Source: DASZMX01 sp035551475 (GTDB taxonomy: Bacteria > Verrucomicrobiota > Verrucomicrobiia > Limisphaerales > Palsa-1400). Taken from it: a DNA stretch of 26,653 nucleotides. This document shows positions 1 through 7,889 of this stretch, piece by piece. Every line of letters starts with the position of its first letter. Position 1 is the first letter of the stretch. Under the pieces are notes generated by a model, which saw only the letters and a list, made by a program, of their open reading frames with translations, was not told the origin of the DNA and made no database searches. A program made the translations under genes and the position numbers. The stretch spans positions 1 through 26,653 of the forward strand of contig DASZMX010000064.1 of assembly GCA_035551475.1 (NCBI GenBank), read 5' to 3'.

Positions 1-131
1 TCCTGAACCCCTTTGTTCTGAGGAAAAACATTGAGCAAAAACTCAAGATCTTCTTCACTCTCCTCGGTAACCTCAATCGTGAGGCAACGAAGCCCTAATG
101 GCCCCAGCCTTCGGTAACATTTTGCCGTGAG
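1..131 (-). other. Possible fragment of a small open frame running off the window edge
   Basis: On the minus strand, one frame is open from just after a TGA at about 134-132 to the window edge. It reads through acidic, protein-like sequence (TIEVTEESEEDLEFLLNVF). No ATG or GTG lies in frame, so any start would have to be a rare CTG or ATT, or the reading frame is the remnant of a broken gene. No family is recognised. With about 43 codons and no start this is weak; it may be chance. It lies downstream of the AraC-type gene on the same strand. Confidence 0.2.
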
Positions 132-139
132 TCAACACG

Positions 140-1186
140 TCAGCGCCCCTTGGCGACCGGCAGTGGATAAAGGCCGGGGCAGCAGCCAAACGTTTCGCGA
201 AACGCCGCGCTAAAGTGACTGAAGCTGGAATAGCCGACCTCTAGAGCCACGGAGGACACATTCATCTGGCCCGCGCGCAAAAGTTCGGCGGCGCGTTCGA
301 GACGGACATCGCGCAGGTAACACGAAATCGTCTTGCCCATTTCCTGGGTGAAAATGCGCGTGAGATGATAATGACTGCAACCTACGCGGCGCCCAATCTC
401 CTCCAGGGATGGCGGCTCGGCCATTTGCTCGCGGAGGATGGCGGCGACTTTTTCGACGCGGCCCCGGTTTAATTCCTTTTGACGTTCGCAGAACAGGTTG
501 TCGGCAGCGGCGGGTTGAAAAAGGACGGTCGCGGCGAGTTCCAGGGCCTTGGCGCGATACCACACCAAGGCGGCGGGGGCGGAGACGGGCGGATTGCGCA
601 GCGAAAGCAGCGTGTGGCGTTGTTCGCTTGTCAGGCGGCTGCGCTCGGAAACGGCGGCGCCGCCGCCGGATTTGGCCCCGGCCATGCGGCGCAAGCAAGG
701 ATGCAGCGCGGCAGGATCCTGCCAGAGGCCTTGCTGGCGCAAAAACGGAAAAGAAAATTCGATGGTGAGAAACTGGTGGTGTTCGCCCGCGCGGCGGCGC
801 CCTTTCAGGCCCGTCTTGGATTGCGCGTAGAAGCCGATGCTGGAAGGGTCGAGCGCGAGAACCTGGCTGGCGGCCCGCACTTCACCATTCCCGAGCAGGT
901 TGAGGCAAATCTCCACGCTGCCGGGATGAAAACTGGGCGTTAGATCAAGATCTTGCGCAGTCTCAAAGTCGTGCCATTCCACGCTGCATCCACCCTCGTT
1001 GAAGCGCCCGCTGAGCGGCTGCCAGCCTTCGCCCACGGGCTGCCAGACGGGCCGTTCCGTAAAGGGGGAGCGCCCGGGCGGCGTTTTGTGAGGTTGACTG
1101 TCGGACGTGTCGGACACACGGTAGTTTGCCACGGATGCGGGAAAAGACACCAATAAAATGACAATGTTGTCACGCGTGGAGAACAT
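140..1186 (-). CDS. AraC-family transcriptional regulator
   Basis: This is a one-component DNA-binding regulator. The C-terminal part, about residues 243-340, is a clear AraC/XylS double helix-turn-helix: a first helix pair around SLEEIGRRVGCSHYHLTRIF and a second ending with VALEVGYSSFSHFSAAFRETFG followed by a CPGLYP-type terminus. The N-terminal ~230 residues would be the ligand-sensing or cupin-like half; no ligand can be named. The gene is divergent from the glycosyltransferase operon and, with the ATG at 1186, its 5' end overlaps that gene's 5' end by 29 bases. In-frame GTG codons further in (for example near 1150) would remove the overlap, and the first ~45 residues look unstructured, so the true start may be internal. 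It may regulate the divergent operon, but that is inference from position only. Confidence 0.88.
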   Translation of the reverse strand: MFSTRDNIVILLVSFPASVANYRVSDTSDSQPHKTPPGRSPFTERPVWQPVGEGWQPLSGRFNEGGCSVEWHDFETAQDLDLTPSFHPGSVEICLNLLGNGEVRAASQVLALDPSSIGFYAQSKTGLKGRRRAGEHHQFLTIEFSFPFLRQQGLWQDPAALHPCLRRMAGAKSGGGAAVSERSRLTSEQRHTLLSLRNPPVSAPAALVWYRAKALELAATVLFQPAAADNLFCERQKELNRGRVEKVAAILREQMAEPPSLEEIGRRVGCSHYHLTRIFTQEMGKTISCYLRDVRLERAAELLRAGQMNVSSVALEVGYSSFSHFSAAFRETFGCCPGLYPLPVAKGR

Positions 1187-2087
1187 CCTCGTGATGCGCG
1201 GCGGAGCGCTGGGCGATTTTATTTTGACGCTGCCAGTCCTGGCGGCATTGCGGGGGCGATTTCCGAAAGCCCGCCTGAATATTCTGGGTTATCCACGGGT
1301 CGCAGCCCTCGCGCAAGCGGGCGGCTGCGCCGATGCCGTCGCGCCCTTGGAGGCGCCGCGCCTGGCGCGCATGTTCGCCGCCGACGCCCCCATGATGGAA
1401 GAATTCGCCGGCTACGATCTTTTGGTTTCCTACATTTATGATCCGGAAGGAATCTGGCGGGCGAATATCCAGCGCAGCGCGCCCAATGCCTTTTATGTGA
1501 CAGGGCCGCACCGCCCGGATGACGCGGGCGCCCTGCACGCCACGGAAGCGCTGCTGGCGCCATTGGCGGCCATCGGCATTCACGAAGCGAATCCAGTCCC
1601 GCGATTGAATCTGGGTCCGGCGGTTGCGTCATTAGGGTTGGCGCTGCATCCCGGCAGCGGGAGCGAGCGAAAGAATTGGCCGGAAACGCATTGGGCGGAT
1701 TTGCTGCGGTTGATCATGGAACGGACGCGGTGGCATTGCCTGTTGATCGGGGGCGAGGCGGAGGTCGGGAAGCTGGAGCGGTTGCAAAACGCGGCCCGCA
1801 GCGCCAGCGGCTTTGCCGAGGAACGGCTGGAAGTGGCGCAAAACCTCGACCTGGTGGAACTGGGCCGGCGTTTGCAGCGGCGGGATTTCTTCGTGGGGCA
1901 CGATTCCGGCGTCACACATCTGGCGGCGGCCTTGGGCCGGCGCGGATTGGTTTTGTGGGGTGAGTCAAATATGGCGGTCTGGCGCCCGCGCGGTGACAGG
2001 ATGGAAATAATGCGCGCCGCCGGCGGACTTTCCCGGTTGCCGGTGGCGGATGTGTTTGGCAAGTTGACGGCGGCCAGCATAGTCTGA
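1158..2087 (+). CDS. Glycosyltransferase family 9 (heptosyltransferase-like)
   Basis: This is a GT-B-fold family 9 glycosyltransferase, the family of the lipopolysaccharide core heptosyltransferases WaaC, WaaF and WaaQ, which act at the cytoplasmic face of the inner membrane. Visible marks are the N-terminal ILVMRGGALGDFILTLPVL loop, the donor-binding LALHPGSGSERKNWP segment near the middle and the C-terminal GHDSGVTHLAAALG motif followed by LWGESN. At 309 residues it is slightly short for the family but complete. Starts at 1158 or 1164 (ATG) or a GTG at 1176 are all possible; family members usually begin just before ILVMRGG. It heads the operon, 9 bases before mlaE, which groups envelope glycan and lipid functions. 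The sugar and acceptor cannot be told from sequence. Confidence 0.88.
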   Translation: MTMLSRVENILVMRGGALGDFILTLPVLAALRGRFPKARLNILGYPRVAALAQAGGCADAVAPLEAPRLARMFAADAPMMEEFAGYDLLVSYIYDPEGIWRANIQRSAPNAFYVTGPHRPDDAGALHATEALLAPLAAIGIHEANPVPRLNLGPAVASLGLALHPGSGSERKNWPETHWADLLRLIMERTRWHCLLIGGEAEVGKLERLQNAARSASGFAEERLEVAQNLDLVELGRRLQRRDFFVGHDSGVTHLAAALGRRGLVLWGESNMAVWRPRGDRMEIMRAAGGLSRLPVADVFGKLTAASIV

Positions 2088-2096
2088 AGAACGCGG

Positions 2097-2870
2097 ATGA
2101 CGTTATTAGCGAAAAATTGGATCAAGGAGTGGTTCGGCGGATTGGGCCAGGGCGCGTTGTTGTGCCGGGAAATATTCCAATCACTCTGCCGCAACCGCCC
2201 CTCGGGAAAAGATCTCGTTTACCAGATGTATTTCATCGGGGTGAAATCGCAGTCCGTCGTGGCCGTCACGGGAGCATTCACGGGCATGGTGCTGTGCGCG
2301 CAATCGTATATTCAATTCCACAAGATTCAGCTCGACACCGCCACGCTGGCCGTGGTGAGCGTGTCCATGTGCGCGGAATTGGGGCCGGTGCTGACGGCGC
2401 TGATGGTGGCCGGACGCGTGGGCGCGGCGATCGCGGCGGAGATCGGCACGATGAAGGTGACGGAGCAAATCGACGCCCTGCGCACCCTGGCGACGCATCC
2501 GGTGGATTACCTGGTGGCGCCGCGCTTCCTCGCCACCCTGCTGGTGATGCCGCTGCTGACCGCCGAATCCATTTGCCTGGGAATTTTTGCCGCATACGTG
2601 ATTGGATCGTTTTTGCTGGGCATAAATCCCACCGGCAATTGGTACACGATGCTGAATCACACCAGCGTGCAAGACGTGGTGATTGGCATGATCAAGGCGT
2701 TTATTTTCGGCGGGATTATTGCGGTGGTGGCGTGCTTCAAGGGCTTGAATTGCGCGCAAGGGGCGGAAGGTGTGGGACGCGCCACGACTGAGGCGGTGGT
2801 GAACGCCTCCATCACCATTTTGATCACGAATTTCTTTTTGACGCTTTTCCTGACCCGTTTGCTGGAATGA
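2097..2870 (+). CDS. mlaE: MlaE-family ABC lipid transporter permease
   Basis: This is the inner-membrane permease of an Mla/Mce-type phospholipid transporter, which moves lipid between the inner membrane and periplasm with MlaF and MlaD. At 257 residues it has normal MlaE length. It carries the family core: an amphipathic N-terminal segment, SVVAVTGAFTGMVLCAQSYIQ, the stretch ELGPVLTALMVAGRVGAAIAAEIGTMKVTEQIDAL and the hydrophobic C-terminal helices around FIFGGIIAVVACFKG. The GTMKVTEQIDAL segment is the conserved coupling loop of the family. Its stop overlaps the mlaF ATG in an ATGA arrangement, so the two are probably translationally coupled. Neither MlaB nor the periplasmic MlaC carrier is encoded here. 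Confidence 0.95.
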   Translation: MTLLAKNWIKEWFGGLGQGALLCREIFQSLCRNRPSGKDLVYQMYFIGVKSQSVVAVTGAFTGMVLCAQSYIQFHKIQLDTATLAVVSVSMCAELGPVLTALMVAGRVGAAIAAEIGTMKVTEQIDALRTLATHPVDYLVAPRFLATLLVMPLLTAESICLGIFAAYVIGSFLLGINPTGNWYTMLNHTSVQDVVIGMIKAFIFGGIIAVVACFKGLNCAQGAEGVGRATTEAVVNASITILITNFFLTLFLTRLLE

Positions 2871-3613
2871 TCGAGGCGCGCGACATACGAAAAAGTTTCG
2901 GCTCGCATGAAGTGCTGAAAGGGGTGACGTTCACCATCGCGCGCGGCGAAGCGGTGGTGATCATCGGCGTGAGCGGCGGCGGCAAAAGCATACTGCTGAA
3001 GCACCTGGTGGGCCTGCTCCTGCCGGACCGGGGGGAAGTGTGGATTGACGGGCAAAACACCGCGCCCATGGATGAACGCCAACTGCTGGAAGTGCGGCGG
3101 AAATTCGGCATGCTCTTCCAGGGCGCCGCTTTATTTGACTCGCTCACCGTGGCGGAAAACGTCGGCTTTGTGCTCAACCGCGCCGGGCAAATGTCGCCGG
3201 CGCAAATCGCCGAGCGCGTGGCGGAATCCCTGGACTTGGTCGGCCTGGACGGCACGCAGCAAAAGATGCCGGCGGAACTTTCGGGCGGCATGCGCAAGCG
3301 CGTCGGCCTGGCGCGAGCCATTGCGTATCGCCCGGAAATCCTCCTTTACGACGAGCCTACGACCGGGCTCGATCCGATTGCGTCGGATGTGATCGACCAA
3401 TTGATCATCCGGGTCGTGCAAAAATTGAAGGTGACCTCGGTGGCCGTGACGCACGACATGCGCAGCGCCGCGCGCATCGGGCGCCGCATCCTGATGCTGC
3501 ACGAAGGGCGGATTTACGCGGACCAGACGCCGGAGGAAATTTTCAAGTCCAAGGATCCGGTGGTGCATCGGTTTGTCAACGGGATCGCCGATCCCAAGGA
3601 TGTCTCATTTTAA
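2867..3613 (+). CDS. mlaF: MlaF-family ABC transporter ATP-binding protein
   Basis: This cytoplasmic ATPase powers the MlaE permease. All ABC motifs are present in 248 residues: Walker A GVSGGGKS at 34-41 (the usual GSGKS serine replaced by glycine), Q-loop Gln85 in MLFQGA, signature LSGGM at 138-142 followed by RKRVGLARA, Walker B ILLYDEP at 158-164 with the D-loop TTGLDP, and switch His196 in AVTHDM. The LSGGM signature and FQGAALFDSLTV segment are characteristic of the Mla/Ttg2A/Mkl subgroup rather than of generic importers. It begins inside the mlaE stop codon (ATGA) and is followed directly by mlaD, making a classical mlaEFD triplet (gene order E, F, D). Confidence 0.96.
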   Translation: MIEARDIRKSFGSHEVLKGVTFTIARGEAVVIIGVSGGGKSILLKHLVGLLLPDRGEVWIDGQNTAPMDERQLLEVRRKFGMLFQGAALFDSLTVAENVGFVLNRAGQMSPAQIAERVAESLDLVGLDGTQQKMPAELSGGMRKRVGLARAIAYRPEILLYDEPTTGLDPIASDVIDQLIIRVVQKLKVTSVAVTHDMRSAARIGRRILMLHEGRIYADQTPEEIFKSKDPVVHRFVNGIADPKDVSF

Positions 3614-3617
3614 CGCT

Positions 3618-4625
3618 ATGAACGATTCACGTTTGGAATGGAAAGTCGGGCTGTTTGTATTTTTGGGCCTGGCCTTGATTGCGGCGCTGATCCTCAATTT
3701 CAGCCGCGGAATTACCCTGTTTAAATCCACCTACGAGCTGAAGATCGTCATGCCCACCGTCGCCGGGCTGAAGGCGACCGCCGATGTCATGATGGCGGGC
3801 GTGCCGGTCGGCAAAGTCAAGAAGAGCGATTTGCGCGAGGACGGCCGCTCCGTGACCATCACCGCCGTCGTGCTCTCAAAATACCGGATCCGCAAGGAAT
3901 CGAAGTTTCATATTGACGCATTGGGTTTCCTGGGCGACAGCTACATTGAGGTGACGCCTCCGGCGGAGCCGGCCGGGCCGACGGCGGAATATTTGAAGGA
4001 CGGCGACACGATCGCCGGGGAGGCGCCATTCAATTTGCAGGAGGCGGTGCGGTCCACGGCGGGCTTGCTGGACCAAGCGAAACAAACGATGAAAGACGTG
4101 GATTCAGCCATCACAAACATCAATCGCACGGTGCTGTCGGAGGCGACGCTGGCGGATTTCACGCTGTCCTTGAGCAACATCGAAAACCTCTCCGAAACCG
4201 CCATGACCGTGGTGACAGGCGCGCGGCAATTGCTCAGCTCCAACTCCATTCCCGTGCATGCGGCGCTGACCAATTTTGTGGCGTTCTCGGAAAAGGTCAA
4301 CGGCCTGGCGGACAATCTCGATGGCGTGATTGTGACGAATCGTGAGACCCTCAACGAGGCGATCAAGAATTTTCGTGACACGGCGGTGACCTTTAAGCAG
4401 CTTGCGGCAGACCTGCAAGCGGGCCGGGGCGTGGCGGGCGGGCTGTTAAAGGACGAACAAATGAAGCAGCAAGTGGCGGAATTGATCAGCAACGTGAATT
4501 TGACCGCGGAATCGCTGACGCTTTTCGGCAGCAATCTCAACCAGCGCGGGGTGTGGGCCATGCTGTGGAAACCCAAGGCGGCGCAAAAATCCTCCGAGCC
4601 CGCGCCGCGGCGCTACGGCAAATAA
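3618..4625 (+). CDS. mlaD: MlaD-like MCE-domain protein
   Basis: This is a membrane-anchored periplasmic lipid-binding subunit. The chosen start gives MNDSRLEWKVGLFVFLGLAL: a short cytoplasmic lead, one transmembrane helix at about residues 8-28, then the MCE domain at about 35-115 (TYELKIVMPTVAGLKATADV, VGKVKKSDL, GFLGDSYIEVTPP). The remaining ~200 residues are mostly helical and low in cysteine, longer than E. coli MlaD (183 residues) and like the extended helical tails of tunnel-forming MCE proteins. An in-frame ATG at 3600 overlaps mlaF, and the frame is open to 3573, but only 3618 gives the standard MCE N-terminus. It would form the periplasmic ring on MlaEF; the long tail could compensate for a missing MlaC, which is inference. 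Confidence 0.92.
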   Translation: MNDSRLEWKVGLFVFLGLALIAALILNFSRGITLFKSTYELKIVMPTVAGLKATADVMMAGVPVGKVKKSDLREDGRSVTITAVVLSKYRIRKESKFHIDALGFLGDSYIEVTPPAEPAGPTAEYLKDGDTIAGEAPFNLQEAVRSTAGLLDQAKQTMKDVDSAITNINRTVLSEATLADFTLSLSNIENLSETAMTVVTGARQLLSSNSIPVHAALTNFVAFSEKVNGLADNLDGVIVTNRETLNEAIKNFRDTAVTFKQLAADLQAGRGVAGGLLKDEQMKQQVAELISNVNLTAESLTLFGSNLNQRGVWAMLWKPKAAQKSSEPAPRRYGK

Positions 4626-4626
4626 C

Positions 4627-5655
4627 ATGGCTGGATCAAGGAACATGTCTCCGCTGTGGGTCATTCGCCTGCTCTTCCTGAGCCTGTGCGTCGTGGGCGG
4701 ATACGAAATCACCCAGGTGCGCCCCGAATGGGTGGCCAACCCGAAGCTGGGCATGATGATCGGTTTTGGGCTCGGCGGCGTCTGCATCGGCATCGACGAA
4801 ATGCTGAAGGGATTTTCGCTGCGCGCTTTTTCCGCGGCGACTTTCGGCCTGCTGCTCGGGACGTTTGCGGCCTCGCTGATCGACCGTTCCGGCTTGTTTC
4901 CCGATCTCGACACACCGCAGCGGCAAGTGATCCGGCTGGCGCTGTTCCTGGGATTTGGCTACATCGGCATGGTGCTGGCCATGCGCAGCAACAAGGAGGA
5001 TTTTTCGCTGATCATTCCCTACGTTCGTTTTGCCCCGCAATCCAAGCCGGAAAACCGGCTGGTGCTGGACACGAGCGTTATTATTGACGGACGGATCGCC
5101 GATTTGATCGAGGCTAATTTTATCGAAGGCATGTTGATCGTGCCGCGGTTTGTGCTGGTGGAATTGCAGCAGATCGCCGATTCGAACGACCCGGTGATCC
5201 GGGCGCGCGGGCGGCGCGGTTTGGAAATGCTGACGCGCATCCAGCAGAACAAGCGGAACGAGGTCAAGATTCACGATGCGGATTTCCCGGAGGAAACGGA
5301 AGTGGACGCCAAGCTCGTGCGTTTGACACGGGTGCTGGAGGGCAAGCTATACACCAACGATTACAATCTGGGCAAGGTGGCGGAGCTGCAATCGGTGCCC
5401 TACGTCAATTTGAATGAGTTGTCCAACGCGTTGAAGCCGGTGATTCTGCCGGGCGAAGTGTTCAGCCTGCGCGTGGTGCGCGAGGGGAAAGACAAGGGCC
5501 AAGGCGTCGGCTATCTAAATGACGGCACCATGGTGGTGATCAATAACGCGCAAAACATGATCGGACAACAGGTCAGTGTGAAGGTGCTGAGCCTTCTGCA
5601 AACCGGCGCCGGCGTAATCATTTTCGCGGATCTGAAAACCCCCTTGGCGGCATGA
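4627..5655 (+). CDS. Membrane-anchored PIN/TRAM domain protein (YacL family)
   Basis: The protein matches the YacL-type family: about four N-terminal transmembrane segments within residues 8-120, a PIN nuclease-like domain, then a TRAM nucleic-acid-binding domain. The PIN domain starts at RLVLDTSVIIDGRIADL (acidic Asp148 and Asp154), continues with VPRFVLVELQQIAD and RGLEML and ends near LYTNDYNLGKVAEL, which provides the later acidic residues. The TRAM domain covers about residues 278-338 (LPGEVFSLRVVREGKDKGQGVGYL). A membrane-tethered RNase role is predicted from these domains; the substrate is unknown. It begins 1 base after the mlaD stop and overlaps the next gene by 4 bases. A second ATG at 4645 is also possible. 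It is not a known Mla component, and its cotranscription with mlaEFD may be incidental. Confidence 0.9.
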   Translation: MAGSRNMSPLWVIRLLFLSLCVVGGYEITQVRPEWVANPKLGMMIGFGLGGVCIGIDEMLKGFSLRAFSAATFGLLLGTFAASLIDRSGLFPDLDTPQRQVIRLALFLGFGYIGMVLAMRSNKEDFSLIIPYVRFAPQSKPENRLVLDTSVIIDGRIADLIEANFIEGMLIVPRFVLVELQQIADSNDPVIRARGRRGLEMLTRIQQNKRNEVKIHDADFPEETEVDAKLVRLTRVLEGKLYTNDYNLGKVAELQSVPYVNLNELSNALKPVILPGEVFSLRVVREGKDKGQGVGYLNDGTMVVINNAQNMIGQQVSVKVLSLLQTGAGVIIFADLKTPLAA

Positions 5656-5894
5656 AGCTGGTGACGATTTACACGGCGTTCAACCCGGCGCAGGCGGAAT
5701 TGGTGCGGTCGCGCTTGGAGGCCTCGGGCTTTCTGGTCTTCATTAAAAATCGCGACGCAGCCCTGACGATGGACGGCTACGCGCTGGCGGCCGGCGGCAT
5801 TCTCGTGCAGACGCCGGAAGACCAGGCGGCGGAAGCGCGGGAGTTGATCCAATCCATTGAGTCGGGCGAATCCGAACAGCAGGCGCAACAGTGA
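5652..5894 (+). CDS. DUF2007 small protein
   Basis: This is an 80-residue cytoplasmic protein of the DUF2007 (putative signal-transducing) family. The N-terminal KLVTIYTAFNPAQAELVRSRLEASGF is the typical ferredoxin-like beta-alpha opening, followed by a second strand around FLVFIKNRD and a GGILVQTPEDQAAEARELI helix. Family members are often annotated as PII-related, but no biochemical role is established. Its ATG overlaps the preceding stop (ATGA) and its own stop overlaps the next gene's GTG start (GTGA), so it is embedded in the operon. The C-terminal glutamine-rich tail (EQQAQQ) is likely disordered. Confidence 0.85.
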   Translation: MKLVTIYTAFNPAQAELVRSRLEASGFLVFIKNRDAALTMDGYALAAGGILVQTPEDQAAEARELIQSIESGESEQQAQQ

Positions 5895-7270
5895 GCCGTT
5901 CCGCCGCCAAACTTCAGGCCGCCTTGCAAAAGGCGTTGCCGCCCGGCGAAATTTCGTTTGACAGCCAGGTGCGCGAGGCGCGCGCGGGCGACAAATGGTT
6001 CGCCCGCCACGTTCCGGACGCCGTGGCCTTGCCGCGCACCACGGAAAGCGTGTCGCGGCTGATGGCGTTTTGCGCGGAGCATCGCGTTCCCGTGACGCCG
6101 CGGGGAGCGGGTTTCGGATACGTCGGCGGATGCGTGCCGATGTCCGGCGGGGTGGCGCTGTCACTGGAGCGCATGAACCGGATCCTGGAAATTCACCCGG
6201 GCGATTTTGTGGCGGTGGCGCAGGCGGGCGTGATCTTGCAAACGTTGCAGGAAGCAGTGGAAAGCAAAGGTCTGTTTTATCCGCCTGATCCAGCCAGCCG
6301 GGCGGATTGCAGCGTGGGTGGAACGGTGGCGACCAATGCCGGTGGTCCGCGCTGCCTGAAATACGGGGTGACGCGCGATTATGTGCTGGGGCTCAAACTT
6401 GTGCTGGCCGGCGGCGCGGTGGCGGCAGTGGGCGGACGCACCCACAAGAATAAAACCGGCTTTGATTTGACACGCTTGTTCGTGGGCTCGGAAGGGCTGT
6501 TGGGGGTGGTGACGGAAGTGACGTTGAAGCTGGTTCCCCTGCCCCCTTCGCGCGCGTTGCTCGTGGCAGGTTTTGATTCCATGCGTGATGCCGCCCACGC
6601 CATGGCGGCCATTTTTGCGCGGGGCTATCTGCCTTCCGCCATGGAGGTGGCGGACCATTTTACCCTCGAAGCAGCCGCCAAGCGAACGGGCAGCCGCAAG
6701 CTGGCCGGGTCGCGCGCCCTGGTGATGGTGGAGCTGGATGGCCAGGCGCGTTCGGTGCGCGGCGAATCGGCGGATTTGGAGAAGCTGCTGCGCCGCCTCA
6801 AAACGCTTTTCGTGCAAAAAGCCGTCGGCAACAAGGCCTGCGAGGAATTATGGAAATTGCGGCGCGAATTCTCCTATTCGCTGCGCGACACCGGCCTGAT
6901 CAAATTGAACGAGGACATCGTCGTGCCGCGCGGCAGCCTGGAGGAGCTATTCCAATTTACGGCGGCGCTGCAAAAAAAGTTCGACCTGCCGATTGCCTGT
7001 TTCGGCCACGCTGGCGACGGCAATATTCATGTCAATATCATGTACGACGCGCACTGGCCGGGGGTCGAACGGCGGACCACGGACGCGTTGGACGAGTTAT
7101 TTCAGAAAGTCCTGGCGATGGGCGGCGTCATCACCGGCGAGCACGGCATCGGACTAGCCAAGAAGCGATGGTGGCCGCTGGCGACTTCGCCGGAAGTGCG
7201 GGCGATGCACAAAAAGATCAAGCATGCGCTCGATCCGAAGGGGATTCTGAATCCCGGAAAATTTGTCTAG
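5891..7270 (+). CDS. glcD: FAD-binding oxidase, glycolate oxidase GlcD-like
   Basis: This is a flavoprotein of the VAO/PCMH fold that oxidises a 2-hydroxy acid such as glycolate or D-lactate. The N-terminal FAD-binding domain spans about residues 35-215: VTPRGAGFGYVGGCVP, then PPDPASRADCSVGGTVATNAGGPRCLKYGVTRDYV and FVGSEGLLGVVTEVTLKL. The C-terminal FAD-oxidase domain shows CFGHAGDGNIHVNI, with the flavin and metal-binding histidine region, and ITGEHGIGLAKKRWW, and ends in the typical LDPKGILNPGKF. Length 459 fits GlcD. It starts at a GTG overlapping the previous stop. The partner subunits GlcE and GlcF are not adjacent, so the exact substrate is uncertain; D-lactate or another hydroxy acid is equally possible. 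It is the last gene of the operon. Confidence 0.88.
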   Translation: MSRSAAKLQAALQKALPPGEISFDSQVREARAGDKWFARHVPDAVALPRTTESVSRLMAFCAEHRVPVTPRGAGFGYVGGCVPMSGGVALSLERMNRILEIHPGDFVAVAQAGVILQTLQEAVESKGLFYPPDPASRADCSVGGTVATNAGGPRCLKYGVTRDYVLGLKLVLAGGAVAAVGGRTHKNKTGFDLTRLFVGSEGLLGVVTEVTLKLVPLPPSRALLVAGFDSMRDAAHAMAAIFARGYLPSAMEVADHFTLEAAAKRTGSRKLAGSRALVMVELDGQARSVRGESADLEKLLRRLKTLFVQKAVGNKACEELWKLRREFSYSLRDTGLIKLNEDIVVPRGSLEELFQFTAALQKKFDLPIACFGHAGDGNIHVNIMYDAHWPGVERRTTDALDELFQKVLAMGGVITGEHGIGLAKKRWWPLATSPEVRAMHKKIKHALDPKGILNPGKFV

Positions 7271-7290
7271 CAGCCGCGCGTGGCGCCGTG

Positions 7291-7328
7291 AAAAAGGAAA
7301 AAGCCGCGCTTGCCGAAGCAGGCGCGGC
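7291..7328 (-). terminator. Rho-independent terminator of the RRM protein gene
   Basis: On the minus strand, 23 bases past the stop codon, GCCGCGC pairs with GCGCGGC. After one C-A mismatch, UGC pairs with GCA and closes a UUCG tetraloop; the C(UUCG)G form is unusually stable. The hairpin runs straight into TTTTTCCTTTTT. This is a textbook intrinsic terminator for the gene at 7352-7735. In the opposite direction there is no U-tract after the hairpin, so it probably does not terminate the convergent oxidase operon efficiently. Confidence 0.9.
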
Positions 7329-7351
7329 CTGAAATTGAAGAGAGGGCTGGA

Positions 7352-7735
7352 TTAGCCGCGGTAACCACCGCCGCCACCGCCGGAACGACGTTCGCGGTCT
7401 CCACCGCCGCCGCCACGATAGCCGCCGCCGCCACCACCGCCGCCACCGCCACGGTAACCGCCGCCGCCGCCGCCGGAAGGACGTTCTTCACGGGGCCGGG
7501 CTTCATTGACCGTCAGGGGACGGCCTTGAAAGTCCTTCGAATGGAACATGGAGATTGCCTTTTCGGCATCTTCTTTGGAAGCCATCTCAATGAAGGCGAA
7601 GCCGCGTGAACGGCCGGTCATGCGATCCTGCATGATGTTGACTGAAACCACCACTCCCGCTTGCGCGAAATGATCCTGCAAGTCGTTCTCAGTGGCGGTG
7701 AAGGTCAGGTTACCAACGAATAATTTTGCTGACAT
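7352..7735 (-). CDS. Glycine-rich RRM RNA-binding protein
   Basis: This is a 127-residue single-RRM protein with a glycine-rich tail, of the type found in cyanobacteria (Rbp) and many environmental Gram-negatives. RNP2 is KLFVGNL at residues 4-10 and RNP1 is SRGFAFIE at 43-50, with the usual aromatic residues for RNA stacking. Residues about 86-127 are repeated GGGGYRG-type blocks with arginine, tyrosine and RERR, likely disordered and RNA-binding. Such proteins bind single-stranded RNA, often with cold-linked expression, but nothing here shows regulation directly. It is a monocistronic unit with its own strong terminator and a 154-base upstream space; no convincing promoter boxes were identified there. 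The GC-rich glycine repeats explain the long runs of CCGCCACC-like sequence on the + strand. Confidence 0.95.
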   Translation of the reverse strand: MSAKLFVGNLTFTATENDLQDHFAQAGVVVSVNIMQDRMTGRSRGFAFIEMASKEDAEKAISMFHSKDFQGRPLTVNEARPREERPSGGGGGGYRGGGGGGGGGGYRGGGGGDRERRSGGGGGGYRG

Positions 7736-7889
7736 ATACTTTACTGTTTACCCAATTACGGTATGAACGGGGCCCAAATCTGAGGGCGTTTTTTCCGCAC
7801 GATCTGCTCTGGGATTAAGCCGAACGAGCGGATTATTAGGGGAAATTGTGGCAAAGCGCAACAGAAAAATATCAATCATATTGTAACAC

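Noticed and set aside
7361..7480. Repetitive CCGCCACC-type DNA that could suggest a tandem repeat or array
   Set aside because: It is the coding sequence of the Gly-rich tail of the RRM protein read on the opposite strand; units are irregular and there are no spacers, so it is not a CRISPR array.
7870..7884. AATAT/ATATT inverted repeat downstream of rsmI as a terminator
   Set aside because: The stem is five A-T pairs only, too unstable, although followed by a few U residues on the minus strand.
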